Assembly (NCBI GenBank): GCA_963665505.1
Contig: OY762275.1
Location: 1,426,001-1,490,000, forward strand
DNA: 64,000 nt
Direction: 5' to 3'
Source: QANA01 sp963665505
GTDB lineage: Bacteria; Bacillota; Clostridia; Christensenellales; Christensenellaceae
Of this stretch, positions 54,242 to 62,692 are shown one piece after another (positions within the stretch are counted from its first letter, which is position 1; the number at the start of each line of letters is the position of its first letter). Under the pieces are notes generated by a model. That model made no database searches. It saw only the letters and a program-made list of their open reading frames with translations, and was not told the DNA's origin. The translations under genes and the position numbers were made by a program.

Positions 54242-55446
54242 TGCCCTTTGTTTTCTTTTTCTCCCCATATTCTCTTCAGTTTAAAAAGAGGCCGCACCAA
54301 ATAATACATAAAAAAATATTTGTCTTTGAACTGAACCTTTTCGAAATCCGATGCCACCGGATAAAAATGCATTTTGATATACTGGAGTCCTCTGCATATC
54401 CCCCCGTTCCATACCAACATATATTTTTTATAATATCGATATAAAGAATGTCCGGCCGTTTCCGGGCTTTCTTCGGTCGCTAAGATAAACGGGACCGCCA
54501 GTACGGCAAATTTGCGGGCAGTTTTATACACACGCTCTTTTTCCAAAATATCTTTGCGGATCTCTGTTTGAAAAAGTTGGTTGCATAAAAGCAACGCCTG
54601 CCCCAGCATATGGGATATTTTAAGTTGGTTCGCCCTTTTTTGGATATATGCCCAATCCAGATCATTTTTTCTGAGCAGTTCATTGATATCGCATAACCAG
54701 CGCAGCCTTTTCCACGCGTGCTTTGACCCATGGACCACCAAATTGAGAAAACCCTCTTCTTTTCCTAAAACATGGATGGGTTTCCCTGACAAAATGACTT
54801 CCGTCCCATTCTCCCACCTCTCATCGAAAGGAATATGGAAGACATATGAGAATAATTGCCAGTGGAGCTCTATAATGACTCCGTTCCCATTCCGGTAGGA
54901 GAAATGGTTCGTTGCTTTCAGGAGCACTTGTTTTTGCTTGGGAGATAACGCAACCTTGTTTTCTTTTATGTAGCCCCCGTTAAGCAGGAGATTTTCGGCT
55001 TTTTCCAGATCGGCCGCGTCGACCAGGATATCCAAATCTTTGGATGTGCGCAGGGACAAATCTCCATATACGCGCAAACCCAGGGCCGGCCCTTTCAGGG
55101 AGATGGCTCTTACCCCATTTTTTTCAAAAGCATCCATGACTTTGCTGAGTTCTGCTGCCAGTTGCATGGAATGGAGCAAGTTTTGCCTGTATTTTTCCTC
55201 AAACGCAGTTAAAACGGTTTCGTCCGCTCTGAGCCCTTCCAAATTGTGCAGATTTTTATAGACGATCGGATAAACCTTGTTTTTCATCGCCAGATGAAAA
55301 AACGATCCCCAATCTATCGGGCGCGCAAGTAACGTTTGCAGTTCTTTTCGCTGCCCTTCCGTACGATCCTGCTGGGAACATACTAATAAAAGCTGCATTT
55401 CCGGTGAAAAAGTAGTCCTGTCCAACTGTTGCCTATCCGTTTCCAT
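54238..55446 (-). CDS. nucleotidyltransferase-family protein (lasso cluster)
   Basis: A 402-residue NTP_transf_5-type protein. The nucleotidyltransferase core is seen at SLKGPALGLRVYGDLSLRTSKDLDILVD (Gly, then DLDILVD in place of the metal Asp pair). Genes of this family occur in paeninodin-like clusters with no proven role. It lies between the B2 peptidase and exporter genes and overlaps the latter by 4 nt. Confidence 0.85.
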   Translation of the reverse strand: METDRQQLDRTTFSPEMQLLLVCSQQDRTEGQRKELQTLLARPIDWGSFFHLAMKNKVYPIVYKNLHNLEGLRADETVLTAFEEKYRQNLLHSMQLAAELSKVMDAFEKNGVRAISLKGPALGLRVYGDLSLRTSKDLDILVDAADLEKAENLLLNGGYIKENKVALSPKQKQVLLKATNHFSYRNGNGVIIELHWQLFSYVFHIPFDERWENGTEVILSGKPIHVLGKEEGFLNLVVHGSKHAWKRLRWLCDINELLRKNDLDWAYIQKRANQLKISHMLGQALLLCNQLFQTEIRKDILEKERVYKTARKFAVLAVPFILATEESPETAGHSLYRYYKKYMLVWNGGICRGLQYIKMHFYPVASDFEKVQFKDKYFFMYYLVRPLFKLKRIWGEKENKGQ

Positions 55447-55447
55447 A

Positions 55448-55930
55448 TCAGGCTTCTTCCCTCTTTATGTTTCCCTCGTCTTCATGCGGGCCGCTATCTT
55501 CTTCACCAAAGGTACCCACTACCGTAAATCTCTCCATCCCCCTGGCTCCTGTGAGGATCATGCCGCAGCTTTTTATCCACGCATGCGCGATCAAACCACC
55601 GTTTTCGTCTTTGGCTACGCCCAGATAGATCTTACCTTTTATATGTCTCCGGTTCAGCATTTTTTTTGTGGCGATGGCCTGTACAAAACACTTGCTTTGC
55701 CAAACGGTATGCTTGCACATCAAACGCACCGCCCAACCGACCTTTTTTGCCTTCTTTACCTGTGTCTCCCAATTGCCGTCCCCTTGGGCATGCTTCTCCA
55801 GCCGGGGCGCTATTTCTTTACATTCCTTCGTAAGCAAAAGCAGGCGAGCCATTCCAAGAAATAGGAAGGCTTCGAGCAACAACAGCTTGTCTTTCATTTT
55901 CAGCTTTATAAAAAGAATGAATTTCCTCAT
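55448..55930 (-). CDS. lasso leader peptidase (B2, transglutaminase-like)
   Basis: A 160-residue McjB/LasB2 protein that removes the leader. A short helical N-terminus (KLKMKDKLLLLEAFLFLGMARLLLL) is followed by the Cys-His catalytic pair in WQSKCFVQAIA and LIAHAWIKS. The frame is open to an ATG at 56017, but a probable promoter -10 lies at 56023-56028, so translation most likely starts at the inner ATG (55930). It is the first gene of the biosynthetic operon. Confidence 0.9.
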   Translation of the reverse strand: MRKFILFIKLKMKDKLLLLEAFLFLGMARLLLLTKECKEIAPRLEKHAQGDGNWETQVKKAKKVGWAVRLMCKHTVWQSKCFVQAIATKKMLNRRHIKGKIYLGVAKDENGGLIAHAWIKSCGMILTGARGMERFTVVGTFGEEDSGPHEDEGNIKREEA

Positions 55931-56022
55931 AAAATCACATTTCGGTTCTCTTTTTTGTCCGCATCCAACGAACCACAAAAGATAGATGTAACTGTTGCCT
56001 TTCACACTTGTTCCCATAAATT

Positions 56023-56031
56023 ACTATACCA
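56023..56031 (-). promoter_or_regulatory. extended -10 promoter of the lasso operon
   Basis: Minus strand TGGTATAGT (TGnTATAAT type) at 56023-56031; no good -35 is seen 17 nt upstream. Start of transcription would be near 56016. Confidence 0.5.
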
Positions 56032-56120
56032 TTTATCGGGACTTTCCGCCACCGCTCGACAATATTTTTATACAAAAAGCAGATACTCTCCCTTCCTCTC
56101 CGCACCATAAAAATCCAGCG

Positions 56121-56150
56121 AAAAAGAAGTGCCTCTGCACTTCTTTTTCC
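56121..56150. terminator. terminator between the ABC-2 permease and the lasso operon
   Basis: Perfect 12-bp stem AAAAAGAAGTGC/GCACTTCTTTTT (56121-56132, 56137-56148), loop CTCT. It ends the minus-strand permease transcript and insulates the lasso operon from it. Confidence 0.85.
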
Positions 56151-56186
56151 GTTTCGATGGTTTATGCCTATGGCATTTTCCAGACA

Positions 56187-56921
56187 TCATGCTTTTCGTT
56201 TCTTCAGGCAGGCCGTTATCAACAGCAGCAGCCCTATGCAGGTGACAGCAATGCGGGAGATCGCATAACTGACTGGGATTTCAAACGAGATGACGCCCTC
56301 AACAGGGGTCACGTTTTCAGCCACGGACAGTATGGAGTTTCCGATCAGGTCTATGCCCATCGGCATCATAAACTCTACCGCGCTTGCAAAAAACAAGAGT
56401 GCAGCGACCACATACACGGCGCCGGGCCGCAGTTTTGCCGCCCAGAAGCCGACCCCCATGTATAACAGAAGCTGCGGTCCGGCGATAAGCAGCGTACAAT
56501 ACAGCAGGTTCAGCGGCGCGAACAATTTGAGCTTTACCTCGAAAAAGACGTAAGCGGCCACGACAACGATCAATAAATTGACCAAAAACCCAACCGAAAT
56601 CGCCAGAAATTTAATGACCAACTGTTTGCTTGCCGGCGTCGGGGTGCTCCTCGTGATGCTTTGGGTAAGCCGTTCGCCGGCATCGTTCGTTTTTGCAATG
56701 TACACCAGCACAATCGTACTTAAAACGGGCATGAGCGTCAGCAAATACACCAGATAACTCCACTGGGAAAAAGGTGCGGTCCCATATTCTCCGAACAATG
56801 TTTTTGTTTGCAAAACATAAATGCTGTAAACAGCCGTTACTAAACTCAAAATCAGGTAAGGTTTCGTAAACAATACACGCCATATTTCATAGCGCAATAA
56901 TTTTGCAGTTTTCTTTACCAT
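56187..56921 (-). CDS. ABC-2-type permease
   Basis: A 244-residue six-helix permease starting MVKKTAKLLRYEIWRVLF. Its ATG overlaps the stop of a degraded M1-peptidase-like fragment (TGG TAA within GCATGGTAA). It probably works with the ATPase gene upstream. In relatives a permease, an M1-peptidase-like permease and an ATPase form one transporter. Confidence 0.82.
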   Translation of the reverse strand: MVKKTAKLLRYEIWRVLFTKPYLILSLVTAVYSIYVLQTKTLFGEYGTAPFSQWSYLVYLLTLMPVLSTIVLVYIAKTNDAGERLTQSITRSTPTPASKQLVIKFLAISVGFLVNLLIVVVAAYVFFEVKLKLFAPLNLLYCTLLIAGPQLLLYMGVGFWAAKLRPGAVYVVAALLFFASAVEFMMPMGIDLIGNSILSVAENVTPVEGVISFEIPVSYAISRIAVTCIGLLLLITACLKKRKA

Positions 56922-57100
56922 GCTTCAAATTCCTCCTGTGTGATCCCCAGTCTTTCAAAAACTATTGCATAATACAGCACTCTTCCCATCTCTAAACTCG
57001 TCACAATCCTCTGCCGACTTTTCTGCCAGTGTCTTCTTCTCTTAGTTCCTCTCCGTAAAAAAGTGCCTCTGTGATGATAGTTAATTGCACATGTCGAAAC
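56918..57100 (-). pseudogene. decayed 3' fragment of an M1-peptidase-like gene
   Basis: The minus strand encodes RVLYYAIVFERLGITQEEFEAW and stop, clearly related to the C-terminus of the gene at 62693 (YLDYALFLVKMGITPEEFEAW). Further upstream, in another frame, EALFYGEEL matches its ALFHVEEL. Between them the frame is broken and residues are missing. This is a remnant of a full M1-like gene that once lay between the ATPase and permease genes. Confidence 0.75.
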
Positions 57101-57109
57101 GGTGAAAGA

Positions 57110-57988
57110 TCATATCTCCCCTTCCACACTTGCCATCACGAACACGTAAGCATCTTCTAGCGTAGGCTGCACCTGCGTCGCATAAGGGGGCAATGTTTTC
57201 CCGATGAAGCGATATATCGTTTTATCGGGCATGACGATTTTGGAAACGATTCGGTAGGCCGTCTCGCTCTCCAGCAGGTCTGCCGCACCTGCACTGCACG
57301 TATACATTCCAACATGTCCCTCACATAATTTCGTGAGTCCTTCGGGCGCGCCATCGTAACAAATCTGCCCTAAGTGCAGCACAATAAGCCTGTTACAGGC
57401 GGACTGCACATCTTCGATGATATGTGTGGAAAGGATGACAATCTTATCTTTTGCCGCTTCCACAAAAGTATTGCGCATGCGCATCCGTTCTTCCGGGTCC
57501 AGTCCCACCGTCGGTTCGTCCAAGATCAAAATCTCGGGCGTTCCCATAAAAGCCTGCGCGATGCCCACGCGTTGCTTGAACCCACCGGACAGTGCGGATA
57601 TCTTGCTTTTGCGTTTTTCTTCGAGACTGCACAGATCGATCACACGATTGATCTCTTTTTTTGAATTTTTAATGTTTTTGAGAGCCGCCATATAATCCAA
57701 GAACTGATAGACCGTCAATTCCTCATACAATCCATATTCCTGCGGCAGATACCCCAGTTCTTTCTTCAGATTTTTCTCTTCTTTTTGCAGCGGTTTCCCA
57801 TCGCAAAAAATCTTTCCGTCTGTCGGCAATAAGTTCAGCGTCAACAGTTTCATCAGCGTACTTTTCCCTGCTCCGTTGGGCCCAAGCAATCCAATAAACG
57901 AAGGAGAGGTCAACTCCGTATTGATATCCGTCAATGCCACCTTGCCACCGGGATATCTCTTTTTCACATTCTGGATCGTAATTTTCAT
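57110..57988 (-). CDS. ABC transporter ATP-binding protein
   Basis: A 292-residue ATPase: GPNGAGKST, signature ALSGGFKQRVGIAQ, ILILDEPTVGLD, STHIIEDVQ. It continues with a C-terminal extension of about 80 residues. The ATG at 57988 starts MKITIQNVKKRYPGG; a GTG at 58024 sits directly on an AAGGAG site and is less likely. Partner permease at 56187. Confidence 0.88.
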   Translation of the reverse strand: MKITIQNVKKRYPGGKVALTDINTELTSPSFIGLLGPNGAGKSTLMKLLTLNLLPTDGKIFCDGKPLQKEEKNLKKELGYLPQEYGLYEELTVYQFLDYMAALKNIKNSKKEINRVIDLCSLEEKRKSKISALSGGFKQRVGIAQAFMGTPEILILDEPTVGLDPEERMRMRNTFVEAAKDKIVILSTHIIEDVQSACNRLIVLHLGQICYDGAPEGLTKLCEGHVGMYTCSAGAADLLESETAYRIVSKIVMPDKTIYRFIGKTLPPYATQVQPTLEDAYVFVMASVEGEI

Positions 57989-58072
57989 TTTGTTACTTTG
58001 CAATTGGCTTTGCCAATATTGCACTCCTTTCTTGGTTTTCTTTTCACTTTACTTATTTGGTATTTCTTCTTC

Positions 58073-58141
58073 CTATTGGGAGAGAAACATAAAGCATCTA
58101 CCGCCAGAAGGTTGCCTGTGCTTCTACGTTTTGGAATTCAT
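58073..58141 (-). pseudogene. possible interrupted small peptide gene
   Basis: A near-ideal ribosome site (AAAAGGAGGG, 7 nt spacing) precedes an ATG at 58141, but the frame stops after five codons (MNSKT, TAG). Past that stop the frame continues KHRQPSGGRCFMFLSQ to the next stop. It may be a small precursor or leader peptide gene inactivated by a stop mutation, or just a 5-codon upstream peptide before the ATPase gene. Confidence 0.3.
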
Positions 58142-58176
58142 TAAAAAACCCTCCTTTTAAAAGATTTGTTGTCTGT

Positions 58177-59538
58177 TCAAGCAAAATGACGCAGTATTGC
58201 GTCAAACAATTCCCCGACGCTTTGTTCCGATATATTTTCTGCCGAAAAAGAGGGTGTTCGACCTCTCTTTTTTGAGGACCCCTTTCCTACGTCAACAACA
58301 TAATCAAACTGATCCGCATGCTCGCCTAAAGACTCCGTACCAAACATCAATAAATCGTTTTTAAATTTTTGCTCCAGAAAGGAAAGACGGTATGGTAGCT
58401 TTCCCATATCTTTGAACCAATAAAAACCATACAGATAGCCGCGGGGAATATCCGTCGATGCGATAGAGTAAAATCCTTTTTTGAAGAACAGCGTGCTCAA
58501 CTTTTGCATCAGTATAATAACAGAGGTTTTATCCCCTTGCAGCCCGATCAACGGGATCGTACTCTCTTTTTGTGGGCCTGCTTCTACACACAGGTCTTGT
58601 TCGTCACATAAAATCCCTTTGATCTTTTTTTCAAATCGCGTCCTTTCCCCCGGCGACAATGCGCCGGCATATACGATATTTCTGACCTTGTTTCCGCTAT
58701 GCGATAGATACTGTTCCATGGACTCGATATTGGTACAAACCAACGTGTCCGCCGTATCATCGTGCGTAAAAAACACTTGCTTTCGGCAGGGTATTTTCCC
58801 CAAAATTCTGGCTCTTGCAAAACAATAGGGAAGATATAAGGGAATAGAATTTTTTATATCCTTTTCTGTCGTTTTTGTCATGTTCTCTATTATTTTTTTT
58901 ACATCCTTTGTTTCGGTTTTTTCTATGATTTGTGCAATCCTTGCCGTAACGGCAGGTGCGGCAAAACTGTTGCTCGGTCTTGTAATTGTGATCTTCCCCG
59001 CATGATTTCTAAGAAAATGCCTGCCCGAAGCCTGTATCAGAATATTTTTACACGCCCCGTCCTGCACGACGATTTTGTCATCAAGCAATGTTTTCGCATG
59101 CACAACCGCAAAGACCCCTGCCATATGTGCCGGCAACGTGAATTTGTTGCCGTTCGACACGGCTGCAACAACAAGGATATTTTTCTCCAACAGGCGGAGT
59201 ATTGCTTTGCTTACAGCTTCGAAGTCGGTAAAAACCGTAGTCCCTAAACTCAAATGGACGATATCCACTCTATGATCCCGGCACCAATAGAGCGCGGATA
59301 TCAGCCCGGCAACATTCCCTGTGTCCATAGCATTCAACATTTTTATACTGCTGAGCGCAACGTCTGGCGCATATTTTTTTATGATCGCAGCACAAGTCGT
59401 TCCATGCGAATCTTCTAAGGCAAATGCCCTTTCTTTTATCTTGCCGTCTGCTTCAATTTCAAGATCATGCTGTAAAGGGCCTAGCCGGTAATAAGCGGCG
59501 TTCACACCGTCATCCAGTATTGCTATATGTATGGGCAT
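58177..59538 (-). CDS. subtilisin-like (S8) serine protease
   Basis: A 453-residue S8 peptidase without a signal peptide. The catalytic triad is visible: Asp in ILDDGVN (8-10), His in EDSHGTTCA and Ser in SNSFAAPAVTA (near 190). The C-terminal 220 residues are of unknown type. Cytoplasmic subtilases of this kind occur in peptide-maturation clusters. GGGAGG lies 5 nt before the ATG. It lies next to a BtrH/C39-like protein and an ABC exporter. Confidence 0.85.
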   Translation of the reverse strand: MPIHIAILDDGVNAAYYRLGPLQHDLEIEADGKIKERAFALEDSHGTTCAAIIKKYAPDVALSSIKMLNAMDTGNVAGLISALYWCRDHRVDIVHLSLGTTVFTDFEAVSKAILRLLEKNILVVAAVSNGNKFTLPAHMAGVFAVVHAKTLLDDKIVVQDGACKNILIQASGRHFLRNHAGKITITRPSNSFAAPAVTARIAQIIEKTETKDVKKIIENMTKTTEKDIKNSIPLYLPYCFARARILGKIPCRKQVFFTHDDTADTLVCTNIESMEQYLSHSGNKVRNIVYAGALSPGERTRFEKKIKGILCDEQDLCVEAGPQKESTIPLIGLQGDKTSVIILMQKLSTLFFKKGFYSIASTDIPRGYLYGFYWFKDMGKLPYRLSFLEQKFKNDLLMFGTESLGEHADQFDYVVDVGKGSSKKRGRTPSFSAENISEQSVGELFDAILRHFA

Positions 59539-59570
59539 GCCATCCTCCCAGAATATTTTATTCGCATCGG

Positions 59571-60653
59571 TTATAATTTATAGAGCAACCCGTCCAGGAG
59601 GCTTTTCTCCGTCTGGGCCAACCTCGATACATACTTTTCTATTTCGTTTTTTGTCGGGTCTTCTCTATTCCGTTTCATGTAAAAATTATATTTCAGCACT
59701 AAGTTCAGTAATATATTGGAGAGCTTTGCGAGTTTTTGCGCTTCCGTCAAAAACTCCGCGTCCTTTAGCCGGCCTGTCTCCAGCAAGTATTTTACTTTGC
59801 GTTCCGAAACCAGTTTTTGGTCCCGCAGATTGCAGAACGGCCGATAATCCAGCGTTGTCCCTTCTCTGAACGTTCTTCGTATGTATTTTTTGTATAAGTC
59901 ATACCCCTCAAAATCCCATCCAAAAGTATGAGCATCTTCTTTCATCTCTTTAAATATGGGGGTGTAATTCAATACATATTCTTTATAATGCAAATAGTAA
60001 CGTATATCTTCCGTAAACTTCTCGATCCCAAAAACATATTTAAAATGTTCGTTGTATACGAGGATACAGACTTCATCATGTTTATCATGCTCGTAATAGA
60101 TCCCTTCGTCTTGGAGATACTCGACTTCTGCATTTTCGAACGCCAAACGCAGTTCTTTATAGGGGAATGTTCCGACCATCTTATAAGCGCCCGACATAAA
60201 GAAATCCGAGGCATACACGACTTGCTTTTCATCATCATATCCGTAAATGAAAGTGGAATGCGATTCATGCCCATCGATATGGTTGGAAAGATAGCTCCTG
60301 TTTACATAGATCTGGATATAGGCGCCTTTGTTTACGAAATATTTTATGAGTTCTATGATATCGATCTTGTTTTCAAGAATCGCGTATTTGGGAATGGAAA
60401 ATACTTTGAGCGCCGGGCAATGGATGCTGTAATATCTCGTATGATATTTATGCGCAAATTTGATCTTATCAAGATTGGCGTATTCCACGGCAAGGACATT
60501 GGTCTGTTCATCATAAATATAAAACTGATGAAAATATTTTTGCAGAAACCAATGATTCCCCGCCTCGTATTGCCGGACAATGGAGTTCACATTTGCATAA
60601 CTGGCGTAGACAGTTACGATCGGATCTGCCAAACCCAATATCTTTACACTCAT
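59571..60653 (-). CDS. BtrH/C39-like protein of a peptide-maturation locus
   Basis: A 360-residue protein. The N-terminal half looks like the papain-like BtrH_N/C39-like fold: IQIYVNRSYLSNHIDGHESHSTFIYGYDDEKQVVYASDFF resembles its His-containing strand pair, though a nucleophilic Cys is not obvious. The C-terminal half is helical. Start at the ATG 60653 (AAAGGA upstream). It lies 32 nt before the protease gene. Function not assigned. Confidence 0.6.
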   Translation of the reverse strand: MSVKILGLADPIVTVYASYANVNSIVRQYEAGNHWFLQKYFHQFYIYDEQTNVLAVEYANLDKIKFAHKYHTRYYSIHCPALKVFSIPKYAILENKIDIIELIKYFVNKGAYIQIYVNRSYLSNHIDGHESHSTFIYGYDDEKQVVYASDFFMSGAYKMVGTFPYKELRLAFENAEVEYLQDEGIYYEHDKHDEVCILVYNEHFKYVFGIEKFTEDIRYYLHYKEYVLNYTPIFKEMKEDAHTFGWDFEGYDLYKKYIRRTFREGTTLDYRPFCNLRDQKLVSERKVKYLLETGRLKDAEFLTEAQKLAKLSNILLNLVLKYNFYMKRNREDPTKNEIEKYVSRLAQTEKSLLDGLLYKL

Positions 60654-60726
60654 CTTTATTCCTTTCCTGCACAATTGCCAAAAACGGATGCAAGCGTACC
60701 TCTTTTTTACTTATTTACAAAACTCT

Positions 60727-62544
60727 TCAAGAAGTCCGTAAATATTTTTCTGATTGGTATGTGAACAATGTCGCATATCTTTTTTTCTTTTGCATGAGTT
60801 CCGCATGCGTCCCGATCTCAAGAATCCTGCCTTCTTCTAAAACGATGATGCGATCAGCCATCGCTGTATTGGATAGCCGGTGCGATGTAAAAATCGTCAT
60901 TTTGTTTGCGCAGAGTTTTCCCAGTCTTTCAAAGACCCTATGCTCGGCCTCCGGGTCCAGCGAGGCGGACGGTTCGTCCAGCAATATCACACCGCTATCC
61001 CGATAAAATGCCCTAGCCAAGGCGACCTTTTGGTTCTGTCCTCCGGATAGTTCGATTCCTTCTTTTTTAAATTTTCTTGTAAGAAAGCTATCCAGTCCAT
61101 CCGGAAGATCCTCTACAAGTTGTGCCGCATCACTGTCTTTTAACGCCTTGGTAATATTTGCATCATCGGAACTTTTCGTCAGATCAGAAATTGCTATATT
61201 TTCACGTATCGTGAACGCATAATTCTGATATTCCTGGAAGAAACAACTGAACATCCTCCTGAAGCTATCCAATGTATACGTCTGAATGTCCTTGCCATTT
61301 ATCAAAATTTCCCCCCCCGTCACATCATAAAAACGCAATAGAAGTTTGAGCATTGTGGTTTTTCCCGCCCCGTTAACGCCGACGATGCATATCTTTTCGT
61401 TATTTTTTACAGAAAAGGAAATATTTTCAAGCACCGACTTCTCTGTTTTCGGATAGTGAAAAGATACATTCCTGAATTCAATCGTTTCAACCTTTTTTAA
61501 CCGCTGCCTTCCCGTATCCAAAACCGTGTTTTTCGTATTTTCGAACTTGCGGAAGTTGTCAATATGCAATTTGTTTTCATAAATGTTGGAAAAAGCAAAC
61601 GTCACCATAGTGAGGCTGTTGGTCAGCTGCGCAATAAGGCCCATATATAAAGAATACGCACCTATGTCCTCCCCGCCCGCAATGATATCAAAAGACACCC
61701 TTATCAGAAGGATCGTTGTCAACACTTCGGGAATACACGTCACAACGGCGGTCAGAATGCTCCGCACTTTTGTTATTTGTATTTTCTTTTTAAAGATCCC
61801 TTGCCAAACGGTACTGTATTTATCGCGGATATATTTCCCTATGCCAAACAGCCGTATATCCTGGGCAAAGTTTTTCTTGGTCAGTTCCCTGGACAGGTAT
61901 TCCATCTGCCGATGTTCATTTGCATGATCGATGGACCATAGATACAATTTCTTCGTATACTTCTGATTGATGATCGCGGTAGGTATATTTGTCAGCAAAA
62001 GCAGAAGGGCGATGACCGGGTTTACTGATCCGACTAATATAACGGCCGTTATCAGACTCGCCAGTGCGGTGATCAAATCAATCGTATTCCATACTACATT
62101 TATGATCGAATACGTGTTATTTTTCACCATTTGATAACTATCGTAGAAACTCGGGGAATCAAACATTTCCATGTCCGCAGTGAAAGCGATTTTCATCAGC
62201 ATTTGTTCGATATGCCGCTGCATGCTTTCGTTATGGATGCTCATCGTATACTCAGTTATTTTGTTTAGCGTAATTTTGAGGATCGTAAACAAAAGCGCAA
62301 TCAGCAATATATGCAGTATCGCCTGTTTAGGCTCTGCCAAATCGGGATCGGATACTATATTGATCGCTTCACTTACCAAAAACGTCAGAACAAAAGAGAT
62401 GCCATAATTCAGTAATCTGGCCAATATCCTTACAATGCTGTAGAACTTTGATACATGAAATGAAAATTCCATACCATATTTCAGAGTCCGCACAACATCT
62501 TTTATACTGTTGCATACAAAGGCAAATCTTTTTTTCATATTCAT
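60727..62544 (-). CDS. ABC exporter, fused permease and ATPase
   Basis: A 605-residue half-transporter with Walker A VGVNGAGKTT, signature ELSGGQNQKVALA (QNQ instead of the common QRQ), Walker B ILLDEPSASLD and SHRLSN. ATG at 62544 with AAGGAAG upstream. It has no peptidase domain. Placed upstream of the BtrH-like and subtilase genes, it likely exports the product of that locus. Confidence 0.88.
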   Translation of the reverse strand: MNMKKRFAFVCNSIKDVVRTLKYGMEFSFHVSKFYSIVRILARLLNYGISFVLTFLVSEAINIVSDPDLAEPKQAILHILLIALLFTILKITLNKITEYTMSIHNESMQRHIEQMLMKIAFTADMEMFDSPSFYDSYQMVKNNTYSIINVVWNTIDLITALASLITAVILVGSVNPVIALLLLLTNIPTAIINQKYTKKLYLWSIDHANEHRQMEYLSRELTKKNFAQDIRLFGIGKYIRDKYSTVWQGIFKKKIQITKVRSILTAVVTCIPEVLTTILLIRVSFDIIAGGEDIGAYSLYMGLIAQLTNSLTMVTFAFSNIYENKLHIDNFRKFENTKNTVLDTGRQRLKKVETIEFRNVSFHYPKTEKSVLENISFSVKNNEKICIVGVNGAGKTTMLKLLLRFYDVTGGEILINGKDIQTYTLDSFRRMFSCFFQEYQNYAFTIRENIAISDLTKSSDDANITKALKDSDAAQLVEDLPDGLDSFLTRKFKKEGIELSGGQNQKVALARAFYRDSGVILLDEPSASLDPEAEHRVFERLGKLCANKMTIFTSHRLSNTAMADRIIVLEEGRILEIGTHAELMQKKKRYATLFTYQSEKYLRTS

Positions 62545-62568
62545 ATCAAACACTTCCTTCAAAAGTAA

Positions 62569-62598
62569 TTGAAAAAATACCCTGTTTTCGTGTATACT
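62569..62598 (+). promoter_or_regulatory. promoter of a candidate small RNA
   Basis: Plus strand -35 TTGAAA (62569-62574), 18-nt spacer, -10 TATACT (62593-62598). Start near 62605. It points away from the ABC gene start. Confidence 0.65.
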
Positions 62599-62604
62599 AT
62601 TGAT

Positions 62605-62686
62605 TTGGATCATCCTAATGAACAAATAGGTTCTTGGGATGGCTTTGGGACGGCAGGCACCGGTTAAACGGTGTCTGCTTTTTTTG
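62605..62686 (+). ncRNA. candidate small RNA (~80 nt)
   Basis: Between the promoter above and a terminator hairpin (GCAGGCACCG/CGGTGTCTGC, 62653-62662 with 62669-62678, one G-U pair that works only on the plus strand) followed by T7-8. Inside, CATCC and GGATG can pair around an open loop. No open reading frame of use is present (ATG AAC AAA TAG). It would be antisense to the region between the two minus-strand genes. Confidence 0.55.
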
Positions 62687-62692
62687 CTTTGC

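Noticed and set aside
55931..56017. Longer N-terminus for the lasso B2 peptidase
   Set aside because: No ribosome site, not conserved in the family, and a promoter -10 sits only 6 nt upstream of that ATG.
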